DNA from: Verrucomicrobiales bacterium
Lineage (GTDB): Bacteria > Verrucomicrobiota > Verrucomicrobiia > Limisphaerales > J093
Length of the DNA stretch: 64,000 bases
Reading direction: 5' to 3'
Assembly: GCA_024233305.1 (NCBI GenBank)
Contig: JACKPV010000029.1
Span: 186,001 to 250,000, forward strand
The position numbers and the translations under genes are program-made. Positions 40,210-48,220 of this stretch are shown here, one piece after another (position 1 is the stretch's first letter; each line of letters opens with the position of its first letter). Under the pieces are notes generated by a model. The model was not told the DNA's origin. It was given only the letters and a program-made list of their open reading frames with translations, and made no database searches.

Positions 40210-40638
40210 CTAGGGTTCCACCGGCTGCCCGGCCTTCTCCCAGTCTTTCATCCCGCCGTCGAGATGCACGACCCGCTTGAAGCCCAGCTCCTGAAAGACC
40301 GCCAGGGCGGAGGTGCTGCGTCCCCCCACCGCGCAATGGACCAGATAGGTCCCGTCGCGATCCAACCCCTCGATCCGCGACCGGAAGTCGGAGGCCTTGT
40401 AGTCGATGTTTTGCGCGCCCTGGATGCGGCCCGCGGCGAATTCCCGCGGGGTGCGCACGTCCAGCACGGTCACCCCGCCCTTCTGGATCAGGGCGGCGGC
40501 ACCGGCCGCGTCGACGTGCACAATCTCCGTCCCACCCGACGCCGGCGCCGCGGTGGCCGAGTTCTGGGATGTAACCTCGCTGCAGCCGGTGAGCCAGACC
40601 GCCCCCAGCGCAGCAATGCAACTAATGAACCACTTCAT
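40210..40638 (-). CDS. rhodanese-domain lipoprotein
   Basis: 142 residues. The lipobox LTGC (Cys19) follows a signal sequence, so it is likely an envelope lipoprotein. The rhodanese fold has VTVLDVRTPREFAAGRIQGA and the active-site loop HCAVGGRS with Cys102, which would carry a persulfide. GGMKDWEKAGQPVEP ends the domain as usual. First gene of the operon with the YkgJ-like and radical SAM genes; TTTGAA-17-CACACT lies 7 nt before the ATG. Confidence 0.9.
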   Translation of the reverse strand: MKWFISCIAALGAVWLTGCSEVTSQNSATAAPASGGTEIVHVDAAGAAALIQKGGVTVLDVRTPREFAAGRIQGAQNIDYKASDFRSRIEGLDRDGTYLVHCAVGGRSTSALAVFQELGFKRVVHLDGGMKDWEKAGQPVEP

Positions 40639-40645
40639 GCCCGTC

Positions 40646-40674
40646 AGTGTGCCATTCGGCGGGCGTTTTTCAAA
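40646..40674 (-). promoter_or_regulatory. candidate promoter of the rhodanese operon, leaderless spacing
   Basis: Minus strand TTTGAA (40674-40669), 17-nt spacer, CACACT (40651-40646), then 7 nt to the ATG at 40638. Confidence 0.45.
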
Positions 40675-40802
40675 CTCCGTCTGGGCCCTCCTCCCGAGGG
40701 CTTGTTCCCCGGCGCCCCGGCCCGCTCCGCCGGGTGTTCGATCGGGGATGGGAGAGATTCAGGTTGACGGGCGGGAGGAGCCGGATAAGGTGCGCCGCGT
40801 TA

Positions 40803-40877
40803 ATGCGAAGGTTCAGTTCACAGTACCGCACGGCGGTGGGTTGCTGGTTTTACTTTAGCCAGCCGGCCTGCGTGTAG
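40803..40877 (+). CDS. putative 24-residue aromatic leader peptide of aroF
   Basis: ATG at 40803, stop TAG at 40875-40877. The peptide has four consecutive aromatic codons TGG-TTT-TAC-TTT (40845-40856, Trp-Phe-Tyr-Phe), with Tyr and Phe also earlier. An AAGG lies 12 nt before the ATG. It precedes a terminator hairpin and the DAHP synthase gene, so the expected role is ribosome stalling when aromatic amino acids are short. The open frame continues upstream, so the exact start is inferred. Confidence 0.6.
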   Translation: MRRFSSQYRTAVGCWFYFSQPACV

Positions 40878-40912
40878 GGCTGCGACGACTCGGCAACGAC
40901 CATCGCACACCG

Positions 40913-40941
40913 AACCGCAGGGAACATGCCTGCGGTTTTTT
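40913..40941 (+). terminator. intrinsic terminator / attenuator hairpin in the aroF leader
   Basis: AACCGCAGG (40913-40921), 7-nt loop, CCTGCGGTT (40929-40937), in a run of six T (40936-40941). It ends 38 nt before the aroF start and no gene of the same strand ends upstream of it except the leader peptide, so it is best read as an attenuator. CCTGCG at 40867-40872, at the end of the leader peptide, can pair with CGCAGG (40916-40921) as an antiterminator. GCTGG (40843-40847) can pair with CCAGC (40859-40863) as the protecting stem. Confidence 0.7.
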
Positions 40942-40979
40942 GTTGTGATCGCCGGCGCCCGGCAAACCAAACCGAAAAC

Positions 40980-41993
40980 ATGATCATCGTTCTCAAGCCC
41001 AAAATCACCAAGCGGCAGGAAGCCGCCGTGCTCAAGGAAATCAAGAAGCTCGGCTACCGCCCGCACATCATCCGGGGCGTCGAGCGTGTCGTGATCGGCG
41101 CCATCGGCGACGAACGCACGCAACACACCCTCGAAACGCTCATGACGTGGCCCCAGGTCGAAAACGTCATGCGCGTCCAGAAGCGCTACAAACTCGTCAG
41201 CCGCGAGGCGCATCCGCGCCATTCCACCGTCCGCGCCGGCGACGTCGTGATCGGCGGCCCCGAGGTCGTGGTGATGGCGGGGCCCTGTTCGGTCGAGAGC
41301 GAGAAGCAGCTGATGAAGACGGCCCTGGCCGTGCGCGAGGCGGGGGCGCACATTCTGCGGGGCGGGGCGTTCAAACCGCGGACTTCGCCCTACGAATTCC
41401 AGGGGCTCGGCGAGAAGGGGCTCAAGCTGCTGGCCAAGGCCCGCGCCGAAACCGGCATGCCGGTGATCACCGAACTGCTCGCCGAGGCGCACGTCGACCT
41501 GGTGGCCGAATACGCCGACATCCTCCAGATCGGCACGCGCAACGCGCAGAATTTCCAGTTGCTCGTGGCCGCCGCGAAGACCGGACGCCCGGTGCTGCTC
41601 AAGCGCGGAATGGCGATGCGCATCGAGGAGTGGCTGCTTGCCGGCGAATACATCCTCGCCAACGAGAATCCGAACCTGCTCTTCTGCGAACGCGGCATCC
41701 GGACCTTCGAGAATTACACCCGCAACACCCTCGACCTGTCAGCGATTCCGATCCTCAAGCAGGAATCGCATTCTCCCGTGGTGATCGATCCCAGCCAGGG
41801 AACCGGTCGCGCCAGCCTGGTCTCGGCGCTGTGCAAGGGAGCGGTGGCCATGGGCGCCGATGCCCTCCTGATCGAAGTCCATCCCAATCCGGCCGAAGCC
41901 TGGAGCGACGGCGGGCAGCAGTTGACCCTGGACGGTTTCGCCACCCTGATGCAGGAGTTGAAACCCTTCGCCGCCGCCGCCGGGCGCTCCTGA
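40980..41993 (+). CDS. aroF: 3-deoxy-7-phosphoheptulonate (DAHP) synthase, type I-beta with N-terminal regulatory domain
   Basis: 337 residues from the ATG at 40980. First step of the shikimate pathway (PEP + erythrose-4-P). A ferredoxin/ACT-like regulatory domain fills residues 1-75 (MIIVLKPKITKRQEAAVLKE). The barrel has VVMAGPCSVESEKQLMKTA near 98, ILRGGAFKPRTSPYEFQGL, and the TGRPVLLKRGM loop. HSPVVIDPSQGTGRASLV and LIEVHPNPAEAWSDGGQQL follow (metal and substrate residues). Such N-domains give feedback inhibition by Phe/Tyr in Thermotoga-type enzymes. Regulation here also appears to be by transcription attenuation. The TGA stop lies in the CTGAG target of a MITE-like element. Confidence 0.93.
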   Translation: MIIVLKPKITKRQEAAVLKEIKKLGYRPHIIRGVERVVIGAIGDERTQHTLETLMTWPQVENVMRVQKRYKLVSREAHPRHSTVRAGDVVIGGPEVVVMAGPCSVESEKQLMKTALAVREAGAHILRGGAFKPRTSPYEFQGLGEKGLKLLAKARAETGMPVITELLAEAHVDLVAEYADILQIGTRNAQNFQLLVAAAKTGRPVLLKRGMAMRIEEWLLAGEYILANENPNLLFCERGIRTFENYTRNTLDLSAIPILKQESHSPVVIDPSQGTGRASLVSALCKGAVAMGADALLIEVHPNPAEAWSDGGQQLTLDGFATLMQELKPFAAAAGRS

Positions 41994-41994
41994 G

Positions 41995-42188
41995 CCGTAT
42001 CGATTCAACACGCCCTAGCCGCCGACGTGTAGTCGGCGCTGAAATCCAAGGGCTTATGCGGTCCCGCCGGTTTCGACCAGCAGGCACGTTTCGGCGAATC
42101 GTCGCGCCCGGCGGCAGGCGTTCGCGTATCCCCGCTGAATCATGCGCCGACTACACGTCGGCGGCTACGGCTTACTGAATCGTTACGG
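41995..42188 (+). repeat. MITE-like element A, copy 4 (intact)
   Basis: 194 bp; ends CCGTATCGATTCAACACG and GAATCGTTACGG are inverted, with GCCGACGTGTAGTCGGCGCT and its mirror image near the right. Flanked by CTGAG (41990-41994, containing the aroF stop) and CTCAG (42189-42193). Confidence 0.8.
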
Positions 42189-42215
42189 CTCAGCCGTAAC
42201 CATGCAGTGGGATTA

Positions 42216-42365
42216 ACCACGGATGGGCGCGGATGGGCACGGATATTGAGGGAAACCAGAATCGCGCGCCCTGGGCTCGGGCTCACCATTTAGTGAGGTC
42301 TCCCGGCTTCTCCGCCATGGCGGCAGCGCCGCGCCCCATCCGTGGCATCCGTGCCCATCCGCGGT
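42216..42365. repeat. repeat B, copy 2
   Basis: About 150 bp starting ACCACGGATGGGCGCGGATG and ending CGTGCCCATCCGCGGT, so an imperfect inverted repeat overall. Interior TATTGAGGGAAACCAGAATC is shared with the copy at 34657-34796. Confidence 0.6.
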
Positions 42366-42457
42366 CCATTGACTGAATCGATACGGCTCAGCCGCCGCGC
42401 CCCATCCGTGGCATCCGTGCCCATCCGCGGTCCATTGACTGAATCGATACGGCTCAG
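42328..42457. repeat. 66-bp tandem duplication at the end of repeat B
   Basis: A unit beginning GCCGCGCCCCATCCGTGG occurs at 42328 and 42394 and ends each time with ATCGATACGGCTCAG. The second copy ends at 42457. The unit fuses the repeat B end to a piece of the element A end. Confidence 0.75.
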
Positions 42458-42486
42458 GGCGTCGCGGCTCTCCGCCCTCCCTCCGC

Positions 42487-44085
42487 CTACCACTGCGCCG
42501 CCGCGTGAACACCCCTCACGAAGAAGTTGTCCACCTGGATGGCCGTCACCCCCACTGGGGTCGGGGTGACATAGAGCGCCTCCATCCCTCGCGGACTTCG
42601 CGCGTCGATGGCCGAACCCACCGAGATCGGCGTCTCGGGATCTTCGAGATCAAACAACTCCAGCGTCAGTTTATCCCCCACCGCCCAGAAGCGCAGTCGG
42701 TAGTCCTGCGCCGGATCCACCGCCGGCAAGCTGGTCTCTTGCAGAACTTCGCGGCCGGGGCCGGTGAGGGAGAGCAGCGACTCGCCCGGGTTGCCCGGTT
42801 GCCTGAACGTCAACCGGCCCAGGTAGTGTCGGTCTGGCAGACCATCCACGTCAGCGAACCAGGTCCAGTCCTCCGGATTGGCCCGCAGCACTATGCCAAA
42901 CGCCGAACCCTCCGCCATCGTGGCCTCCCAATCCACGATATCCACCGAAGCCACGCAGTCGCCCCACCACAAGCCTTGGACTCCGTAGCGCATGACGAAG
43001 TCGACGTCGCCGAGGTTCATACCCAAAGCACTTCCATGCCCGGAGGACGACCTAAACGAGAGATTGCCGCCGGAGCTGTCCGGAGTTGCCTTCCCGACAG
43101 ACCACGCGTTGCCCGTTGCGAAGTCGATTTCCCAGTGGGCTCCTGGTCCTAGCCGGAAGAACCGGTACGTATCATCCAACGCCATTTGCGCGCTGTAGCC
43201 AACCGGAGAAGCCACGATCTCCGCTGCGTACGGCACCCACGTCCCGGTTAAAGAACCGGCCTGGAGCAGCAGTGCGTCCGCCTCCCACTCCACCGCCATG
43301 GTGTTCGCCGCAGCGCGTCGGGCGGTCATCGCCAGCGGCGCCGGATCTTGCGAGCAGCGCCAATTATCGAATGCCAACACCGCCCCAACCCCGGTTGGCG
43401 CCTCCCCGCCAACGCTTATCACCGACATTCGACCGAGGTATGGGGCACCGGGGTCCGCGCCTTGGAACGTCGCATCCACGGCGGGCCGATCAAGAAACTC
43501 CTGGCGCTGGATGACTTCCCCAGAATCCCGCCGCGCAACTGTTCCGGTAAGCCGCAAGTTGTCACCCTCCCGTCTCATGTTAAGACTGAGGGTTTCCGGA
43601 CCAGTCTGGGGCCCCACCCAGACTCGGAAGAGCCAGGTGGTGTTTCCAACCCCCTTGGTCAGCACAAGGTAGTCATCGTCCAGCCTGTACAACCCGTATT
43701 GCCCCTCCCCCCATGTGTGGTATTCCGATGTGTCGGCGAATCTTGCCCCCAGACCCGCCGACCAGAAGCTAACGTTGCTGACCAGATCGACCGAGAACGT
43801 GAGCGGCTCGGTCTCGGGGATTTCATAGGTTCTGTAGTCCAATGCCACACCCCACATGCCGGGGGGTAGCACGAAATTCAGTTCCCCATCAACCACCTGA
43901 ACGTCCACGTCCGCTCGCTGCACGTTCCAGGCGAGTCGAAGCTCCCCCTCGAAATCACTGATGACATCTGCCTGCATCCGACCGCACACGCTGGCCGCGA
44001 GTTCCAATCCCAAGAGGGTCGCGAGCGACGGATGTCTATGGACCGGACCAGGGCGGATGCGGTGATGTGTTTGATTTGTCTTCAT
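42487..44085 (-). CDS. secreted protein, paralogue 2 of a tandem pair, beta-sandwich modules
   Basis: 532 residues; not recognised by function. N-terminal signal-like stretch LATLLGLELAASVCG. Three parts can be seen. First is a jelly-roll-like module (about 40-245, DVISDFEGELRLAWN, EPLTFSVDLVSNVSF). Next is a short linker domain with ALLLQAGSLTGTWVPYAAE and YRFFRLGPG (about 270-325). Last is a second module (about 330-532) with GLWWGDCVASVDIVDWEATM, HYLGRLTFRQPGNPGESLLS and DYRLRFWAVGDKLTLELFDL. The last module is closely similar to that of the gene 33 nt upstream. It could bind carbohydrate (LamG-like fold), which is inference. Ends in AAAQW. Confidence 0.7.
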   Translation of the reverse strand: MKTNQTHHRIRPGPVHRHPSLATLLGLELAASVCGRMQADVISDFEGELRLAWNVQRADVDVQVVDGELNFVLPPGMWGVALDYRTYEIPETEPLTFSVDLVSNVSFWSAGLGARFADTSEYHTWGEGQYGLYRLDDDYLVLTKGVGNTTWLFRVWVGPQTGPETLSLNMRREGDNLRLTGTVARRDSGEVIQRQEFLDRPAVDATFQGADPGAPYLGRMSVISVGGEAPTGVGAVLAFDNWRCSQDPAPLAMTARRAAANTMAVEWEADALLLQAGSLTGTWVPYAAEIVASPVGYSAQMALDDTYRFFRLGPGAHWEIDFATGNAWSVGKATPDSSGGNLSFRSSSGHGSALGMNLGDVDFVMRYGVQGLWWGDCVASVDIVDWEATMAEGSAFGIVLRANPEDWTWFADVDGLPDRHYLGRLTFRQPGNPGESLLSLTGPGREVLQETSLPAVDPAQDYRLRFWAVGDKLTLELFDLEDPETPISVGSAIDARSPRGMEALYVTPTPVGVTAIQVDNFFVRGVHAAAQW

Positions 44086-44118
44086 GAATTCTTCTCGCGC
44101 GTTTGTGTCTCTCCCATC

Positions 44119-45735
44119 CTACCACTCTGCCGGGGTCCAGACACCCCAGAGGCAGAAGTTGTCGAACATGATCTGCGTCCGGCCGTTCGGTCTCGCGGTC
44201 AGGCACAGGGCTTCGATCCCGGTCGGGCTGCGTTCGTCGCTGGCCTCGCAGGTCGCCACTGGGTTGGCCAGATCGGCGAAGTCGAACAACTCCGCTCTCA
44301 GGTGGCTGCCCACAGCCCAGAATCGAAGCCGGTAGTCGGAAACCAGATCCACGGCCGGCAGCGGGGTCTCCTGCAGCACCTCGCCCCCCGGGCCAGTGAT
44401 CGACAGCGCCGATTCCAGAGGATTCCCTGGCTGCTTGAAGGTCAGGCGTCCGACGTAGTGTTTCTCCGGCAACCCCTCCTCCTCGATCAGCCAGAAGCCG
44501 GCCTGCGGCTTCGCCCGCAGCACGATCCCCAAGGCGACGCCTTCCTCCACGGTCGTGTCTTGGGCCACGATGTCCACCGACGCCACACAGTCCCTCCACC
44601 AAACGCCCGTGACATCCCTACGAAGCAGATAATCTCCCTCACCCAGATCCGTCCCGTGGATCACTGCATGCCCCAGCCACGGTCGGAGATGGAGGAACCC
44701 GCCAGGCGCCCCGGCGACAGCTTTGGCAGTCCGCCATTCGATGAAACTCTGGGACCCAACTGAGAAATGCCGGCCAGGTTGCACTTGGAAGAATCGCTGG
44801 GCTCCCAGCAGAGACGTCCGGCTGGTGCAGCGGTTCTCGACGTTGCCGACCTCGGCGATGCAGGGCGCCCATGGACCTTGCGGCGAGCTCGACTCCAACA
44901 GGACGGCGGACCCGTCCCACGTCACTTTCGCCTGATGGTCGATCGTGCACGCGATCGCAAGGTCTGGAGGCAACGGAGGGTGGGAGCAAACCAGATTGTC
45001 AATCACCGCACTGCCCGGCCCTGCCGCCGTCCCGTAGGTGTCGCAAGCCAGGTTGCGCGGCGGATGGAGGAACGGAGCGCCGTTGTCGTTCACCGCAAGC
45101 GCAAGGGTTGGATCGACGCCGGGCGTATCAAGGAACGGCACCGATGCGAGCATTTTGCCGTTCGTGCGCAGGACGGATTCGCCAACCATCTGCAGACTGT
45201 CCCCTTGGCACATCAACCGGAGCCGCATGGTCTCGGGTGCGCGCAAGGCCGGCATGGACGCCTCGGCAAGCCAGATACCACCGAACTGGCCGCTGCTGTC
45301 TGTCCACCACTTGGCGATCCGGAGCGAGTCAATCATCCGAAACACCCCGTAGCCGCCTGAGGGCGCACCTTCGGCCCCCCGGTCGAACTCGCACCACATA
45401 CCCACCCTCCATGTCGTGGACCCCATGCTGACGACGTCAACGGAGAAGACGAGCGGTTCCGACTGAGGGATCGCGTGGGAGCACAGATAGCCAATCGTTG
45501 CCACCCCATCCGCCGGTACTCCCAAATGCAGCTCTCCGTTGATGATTTCGACGTGCGTATTCCCCCCGCCCCGATTTGCCCAGAAGCGATAGCCCTGCTC
45601 GAAGCCGTCGATGTATTCCGCCTGTATCGTTCCGCACAGGCCGGCCGCCAGGACCACCGGCAAGGCCGCCATGAGCGACAGGCGTGGTTGAGTGGGACCG
45701 CAGTGGGGGCCACAACGTTGTCGGGATCTGTTCAT
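44119..45735 (-). CDS. secreted protein, paralogue 1 of a tandem pair, beta-sandwich modules
   Basis: 538 residues from the ATG at 45735, which has GAGGAG six nt upstream, a clear ribosome site. Signal peptide LMAALPVVLAAGLCGTIQA. Same three-part plan as its neighbour. An N-terminal module (YIDGFEQGYRFWANRGGGNT, EPLVFSVDVVSMGS) is followed by a linker with VLLESSSPQGPWAPCIAE and QRFFQVQPG. The C-terminal module has VWWRDCVASVDIVAQDTTVE, HYVGRLTFKQPGNPLESALS and DYRLRFWAVGSHLRAELFDF. The two C-terminal modules are highly alike while the N-terminal modules have drifted. Ends in TPAEW. Probably extracellular or surface; function unknown. Confidence 0.72.
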   Translation of the reverse strand: MNRSRQRCGPHCGPTQPRLSLMAALPVVLAAGLCGTIQAEYIDGFEQGYRFWANRGGGNTHVEIINGELHLGVPADGVATIGYLCSHAIPQSEPLVFSVDVVSMGSTTWRVGMWCEFDRGAEGAPSGGYGVFRMIDSLRIAKWWTDSSGQFGGIWLAEASMPALRAPETMRLRLMCQGDSLQMVGESVLRTNGKMLASVPFLDTPGVDPTLALAVNDNGAPFLHPPRNLACDTYGTAAGPGSAVIDNLVCSHPPLPPDLAIACTIDHQAKVTWDGSAVLLESSSPQGPWAPCIAEVGNVENRCTSRTSLLGAQRFFQVQPGRHFSVGSQSFIEWRTAKAVAGAPGGFLHLRPWLGHAVIHGTDLGEGDYLLRRDVTGVWWRDCVASVDIVAQDTTVEEGVALGIVLRAKPQAGFWLIEEEGLPEKHYVGRLTFKQPGNPLESALSITGPGGEVLQETPLPAVDLVSDYRLRFWAVGSHLRAELFDFADLANPVATCEASDERSPTGIEALCLTARPNGRTQIMFDNFCLWGVWTPAEW

Positions 45736-45741
45736 TGCCAT

Positions 45742-46670
45742 CTCCTCACTTTCTTGTTGTTCGTTTCTGGATCGGCTCGCACGGTCTGTCGCCGCTCGGC
45801 GTGCCTCGCGGGGCAGGACACGGCGTTGGGCCGGCGACAACCGGCATTAACACCAAGCGTGCCAGACCTCGTCTCCCCGCCGCCGGGCGCTCATCGGAAT
45901 GCGGATTCGTGCGTCGATTCGGCGCTGGGCGAAGCCGGATGTCTCGGGCGGGAGTGGTTGCCGGCTTTTCCTAAGCATTTCTCCCGGAGAATCGTTCACC
46001 GCTCGAAGCCAAGCCGTCCGCCGCCGCCGGCGAGTCGAGACGCGAACGACAGCGAGGATCATGTCGGAGACAATTCGTTCAAGAATGACGCCGACGCTGA
46101 CATGAGACCCGGGCTTCCTATTCAAAAACCAATCAAACCATCCCAGCGGATTTGAATAGGCTATGGATGGAGTTTGAATGGGCGGGCTCGGGGCTGAGAA
46201 TCCCACTGGAGGGGCGCGCTCTGCGAGCCCCTGGAACAAAGCCAGGGCGTCACGGAGCTCCGCCCTCCATCACGATGGCGGCTCGGCAGGCGATCCACGA
46301 GGGGATTTCGAGCGGCGCGCAGGGGACTGCGCGCCCTACCCGGAGCCTGTGGTAGGGCGCGTCACTCCGTGCGCGCCGTTTCGGGCAGAGAGTGATCCTA
46401 CGCGACCCCTGGCGGCGACTGAGAACCTGGCGCCCCATCTCTTCCGTCCCTGACCGGACTCGCTCCCCACTGGTCCCCCGCGCCCCCAGCGATGAATCGC
46501 CGACAGTGAGCCTGTCACTATATTTCGGCAGAACTCTCGAACTCGCGTGACGGTTGCGGGTTGAAAACCCGCGATACGACAGACTCGGAGGCCGGCGTTA
46601 CGACCTTGTCACTCGCCCTGAGGTTGGGGGCGGTTACGACCATGTCGTTCTCGACGGGCCAGGGGCTTCT
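45742..46670. other. 930-bp gene-free region upstream of the tandem secreted genes
   Basis: Open frames here have no family resemblance and no start signals. The part 46205-46390 is made of GC-rich inverted segments including repeat C. Around 46555-46575 GCGGGTTGAAAACCCGC forms a short hairpin. No promoter could be assigned to the secreted gene pair. Confidence 0.4.
46313..46387. repeat. repeat C, copy 1 (hairpin GGCGCGC...GCGCGCC)
   Basis: A 31-bp stretch (46313-46343) beginning CGGCGCGCAGGGGACTGC is identical to 61191-61221. It is followed by the inverted partner GGTAGGGCGCGTCACTCCGT and GCGCGCC, so the whole can fold as a hairpin. Confidence 0.6.
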
Positions 46671-46673
46671 CGC

Positions 46674-46679
46674 TAGTTT
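46674..46679 (+). promoter_or_regulatory. candidate -10 box of maf
   Basis: TAGTTT ends 6 nt before the GTG at 46686; no Shine-Dalgarno sequence is present. Confidence 0.35.
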
Positions 46680-46685
46680 GGCGGC

Positions 46686-47297
46686 GTGAAATCCGGCAGC
46701 TCGACGGTCAGGTCCTTTCCGGACGCACGGCTGGTGTTGGCATCGGCCTCCCCACGCCGGCGGGAGTTGCTGGCGCAATTGGGGGTCGAATTCGCCGTGA
46801 TTGAGGCGGCGGTCGAGGAACACACCGGCGAACAACTCACCGCGCGCGAAGTCGGACTCCTGAACGCCCACCACAAGGCCCGGGCCGTCGCCAAACAACA
46901 TGCCGACTGCCTGGTCATCGGAGCCGACACGGTGGTGTGTCTCGGAGCGAGGCTCTTCGGCAAACCCGGGACGATCACCGAGGCGGAGGCGATGCTCGCG
47001 GCGCTGGCCGGGCGCACCCACCACGTGGTGACGGGCGTCTGTCTGCTGGAACTGCGCCACCATCGCGAGCGGCTGTTCGCCGAGACCTCCGCGGTGACGT
47101 TTCGCGAGTTGGATCGGCCGGCAATCCGGCGTTATCTGGCGCGCATCAACCCGCTCGACAAGGCGGGTGGTTACGCGATCCAGGAATACGGCACCGACCT
47201 GATCAGCAACCTGAGCGGTTCCTTCTCGAACGTGATGGGCCTGCCGCTCGAACGACTCGGCGCGGAACTGGGCGCCTGGCCCGGAACCACCACCTGA
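46686..47297 (+). CDS. maf: Maf-family nucleotide pyrophosphatase
   Basis: 203 residues from a GTG at 46686. Maf proteins hydrolyse non-canonical or modified nucleoside triphosphates. The N-terminal SxSPRR motif is LVLASASPRRRELLAQLGVE. The catalytic segment VIGADTVVCLGARLFGKP is near residue 78, and GYAIQEYGTDLISNLSGSFS near 160, with Gln in the Y(A)IQ position as in YhdE-type dTTP/UTP pyrophosphatases. Length is standard. The neighbouring DUF1080 gene is convergent, 111 bp away. Confidence 0.92.
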   Translation: MKSGSSTVRSFPDARLVLASASPRRRELLAQLGVEFAVIEAAVEEHTGEQLTAREVGLLNAHHKARAVAKQHADCLVIGADTVVCLGARLFGKPGTITEAEAMLAALAGRTHHVVTGVCLLELRHHRERLFAETSAVTFRELDRPAIRRYLARINPLDKAGGYAIQEYGTDLISNLSGSFSNVMGLPLERLGAELGAWPGTTT

Positions 47298-47408
47298 CCC
47301 CTTCGCCGTGGCGGGCCCACAAAGCGGTGTCGAGGCCACCGCACTCCAAAAGGCCCGCCTCCACACGGACGGCGAGCTGACGGAAGGGAGCGGTCGGTTG
47401 CCTTCGCC

Positions 47409-48074
47409 TCAAGGCACTTCCAGGATCCGGAGCTTCCGGTACCAGGCCTCGCTCGGCGGGCCGCCGTGAATCTGCAGCCCGATCAAACCGTGCTGCGGGA
47501 TGGTGTCGTCGGTCTCGGTGTAGTCCACCGTTTGAACCCCGTTGATCCAAAGCCGGAGGCGTGGGCCTTCGCATCGGATGATGTACTCGTTCCAGTCACC
47601 GGGTTTGAGCACGGCGGCCACGTCCGCGGGATCGGCCTTCGCGAGCACCCGGTTGCGACGCGATTCGTCATAGAGGCAACCCCACCATTCCGGCCCGCCG
47701 AGGTCGGCCTGGTAGCCGCTGACCTCATGGTGATTCGGGACGCGTTGCGAACGGATTTGAATACCGGCGTTCACGCCCTCGCCGAGGACCTTGAACTCGA
47801 GCCGGAGAAGGAAGTTGGTGTAACTGCGGGTCGTGCAGAGGAACTCATTGCGCGGAACGGGACGTTCGAGGTTGCCCCCGACCAACGCCCCGTCCTGAAT
47901 GCGCCACGTGCGGTTGGTCTCGCCTTCCCAGCCCGCGAATGAAGTGCCGTCAAACAGCGGAACCATCGAGCGGGCGCCGTCCGCCCCGACGGCGATCAGG
48001 TGGGCATCGGCAGCCTGCAGGCCGGCGACCAGCGCAAGCGCGACGGCCGCCGCGAAGGCAACGAGAGGTCTCAT
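47409..48074 (-). CDS. DUF1080 (3-keto-disaccharide hydrolase-like) secreted protein
   Basis: 221 residues with a signal peptide (VAFAAAVALALVAGLQA). The DUF1080 jelly-roll begins at MVPLFDGTSFAGWEGETNRT, continues with FLLRLEFKVLGEGVNAGIQI and EVSGYQADLGGP, and ends IGLQIHGGPPSEAWYRKLRI. Domain family members are LamG-like; some are reported 3-keto-glycoside hydrolases, others bind carbohydrate. Stand-alone here. TAGCCT lies 6 nt before the ATG. Confidence 0.9.
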   Translation of the reverse strand: MRPLVAFAAAVALALVAGLQAADAHLIAVGADGARSMVPLFDGTSFAGWEGETNRTWRIQDGALVGGNLERPVPRNEFLCTTRSYTNFLLRLEFKVLGEGVNAGIQIRSQRVPNHHEVSGYQADLGGPEWWGCLYDESRRNRVLAKADPADVAAVLKPGDWNEYIIRCEGPRLRLWINGVQTVDYTETDDTIPQHGLIGLQIHGGPPSEAWYRKLRILEVP

Positions 48075-48080
48075 GGCTGC

Positions 48081-48086
48081 AGGCTA
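48081..48086 (-). promoter_or_regulatory. candidate -10 box of the DUF1080 gene
   Basis: TAGCCT on the minus strand ends 6 nt before the ATG at 48074. Confidence 0.4.
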
Positions 48087-48220
48087 ACGGTCCGGCGGCG
48101 GCCCTGTCGAGCCGGCAAGCCGCGTCCGGCTGGCATGGGCGGCCGCTTTTACGCTTGGAGCCGGGCAAGCGGCTGTGCTTTAACGGCGCTCGACAGACCA
48201 ACAGCAGCAGCATCAAACGT

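Noticed and set aside
40913..40941. Reading the aroF leader hairpin as terminator of the rhodanese gene
   Set aside because: That gene is transcribed in the opposite direction and ends at 40210; the T-tract points to the plus strand.
46178..46453. Short plus-strand frame in the 46-kb gap
   Set aside because: Made of repeat C sequence; composition and absence of start signals argue against a gene.
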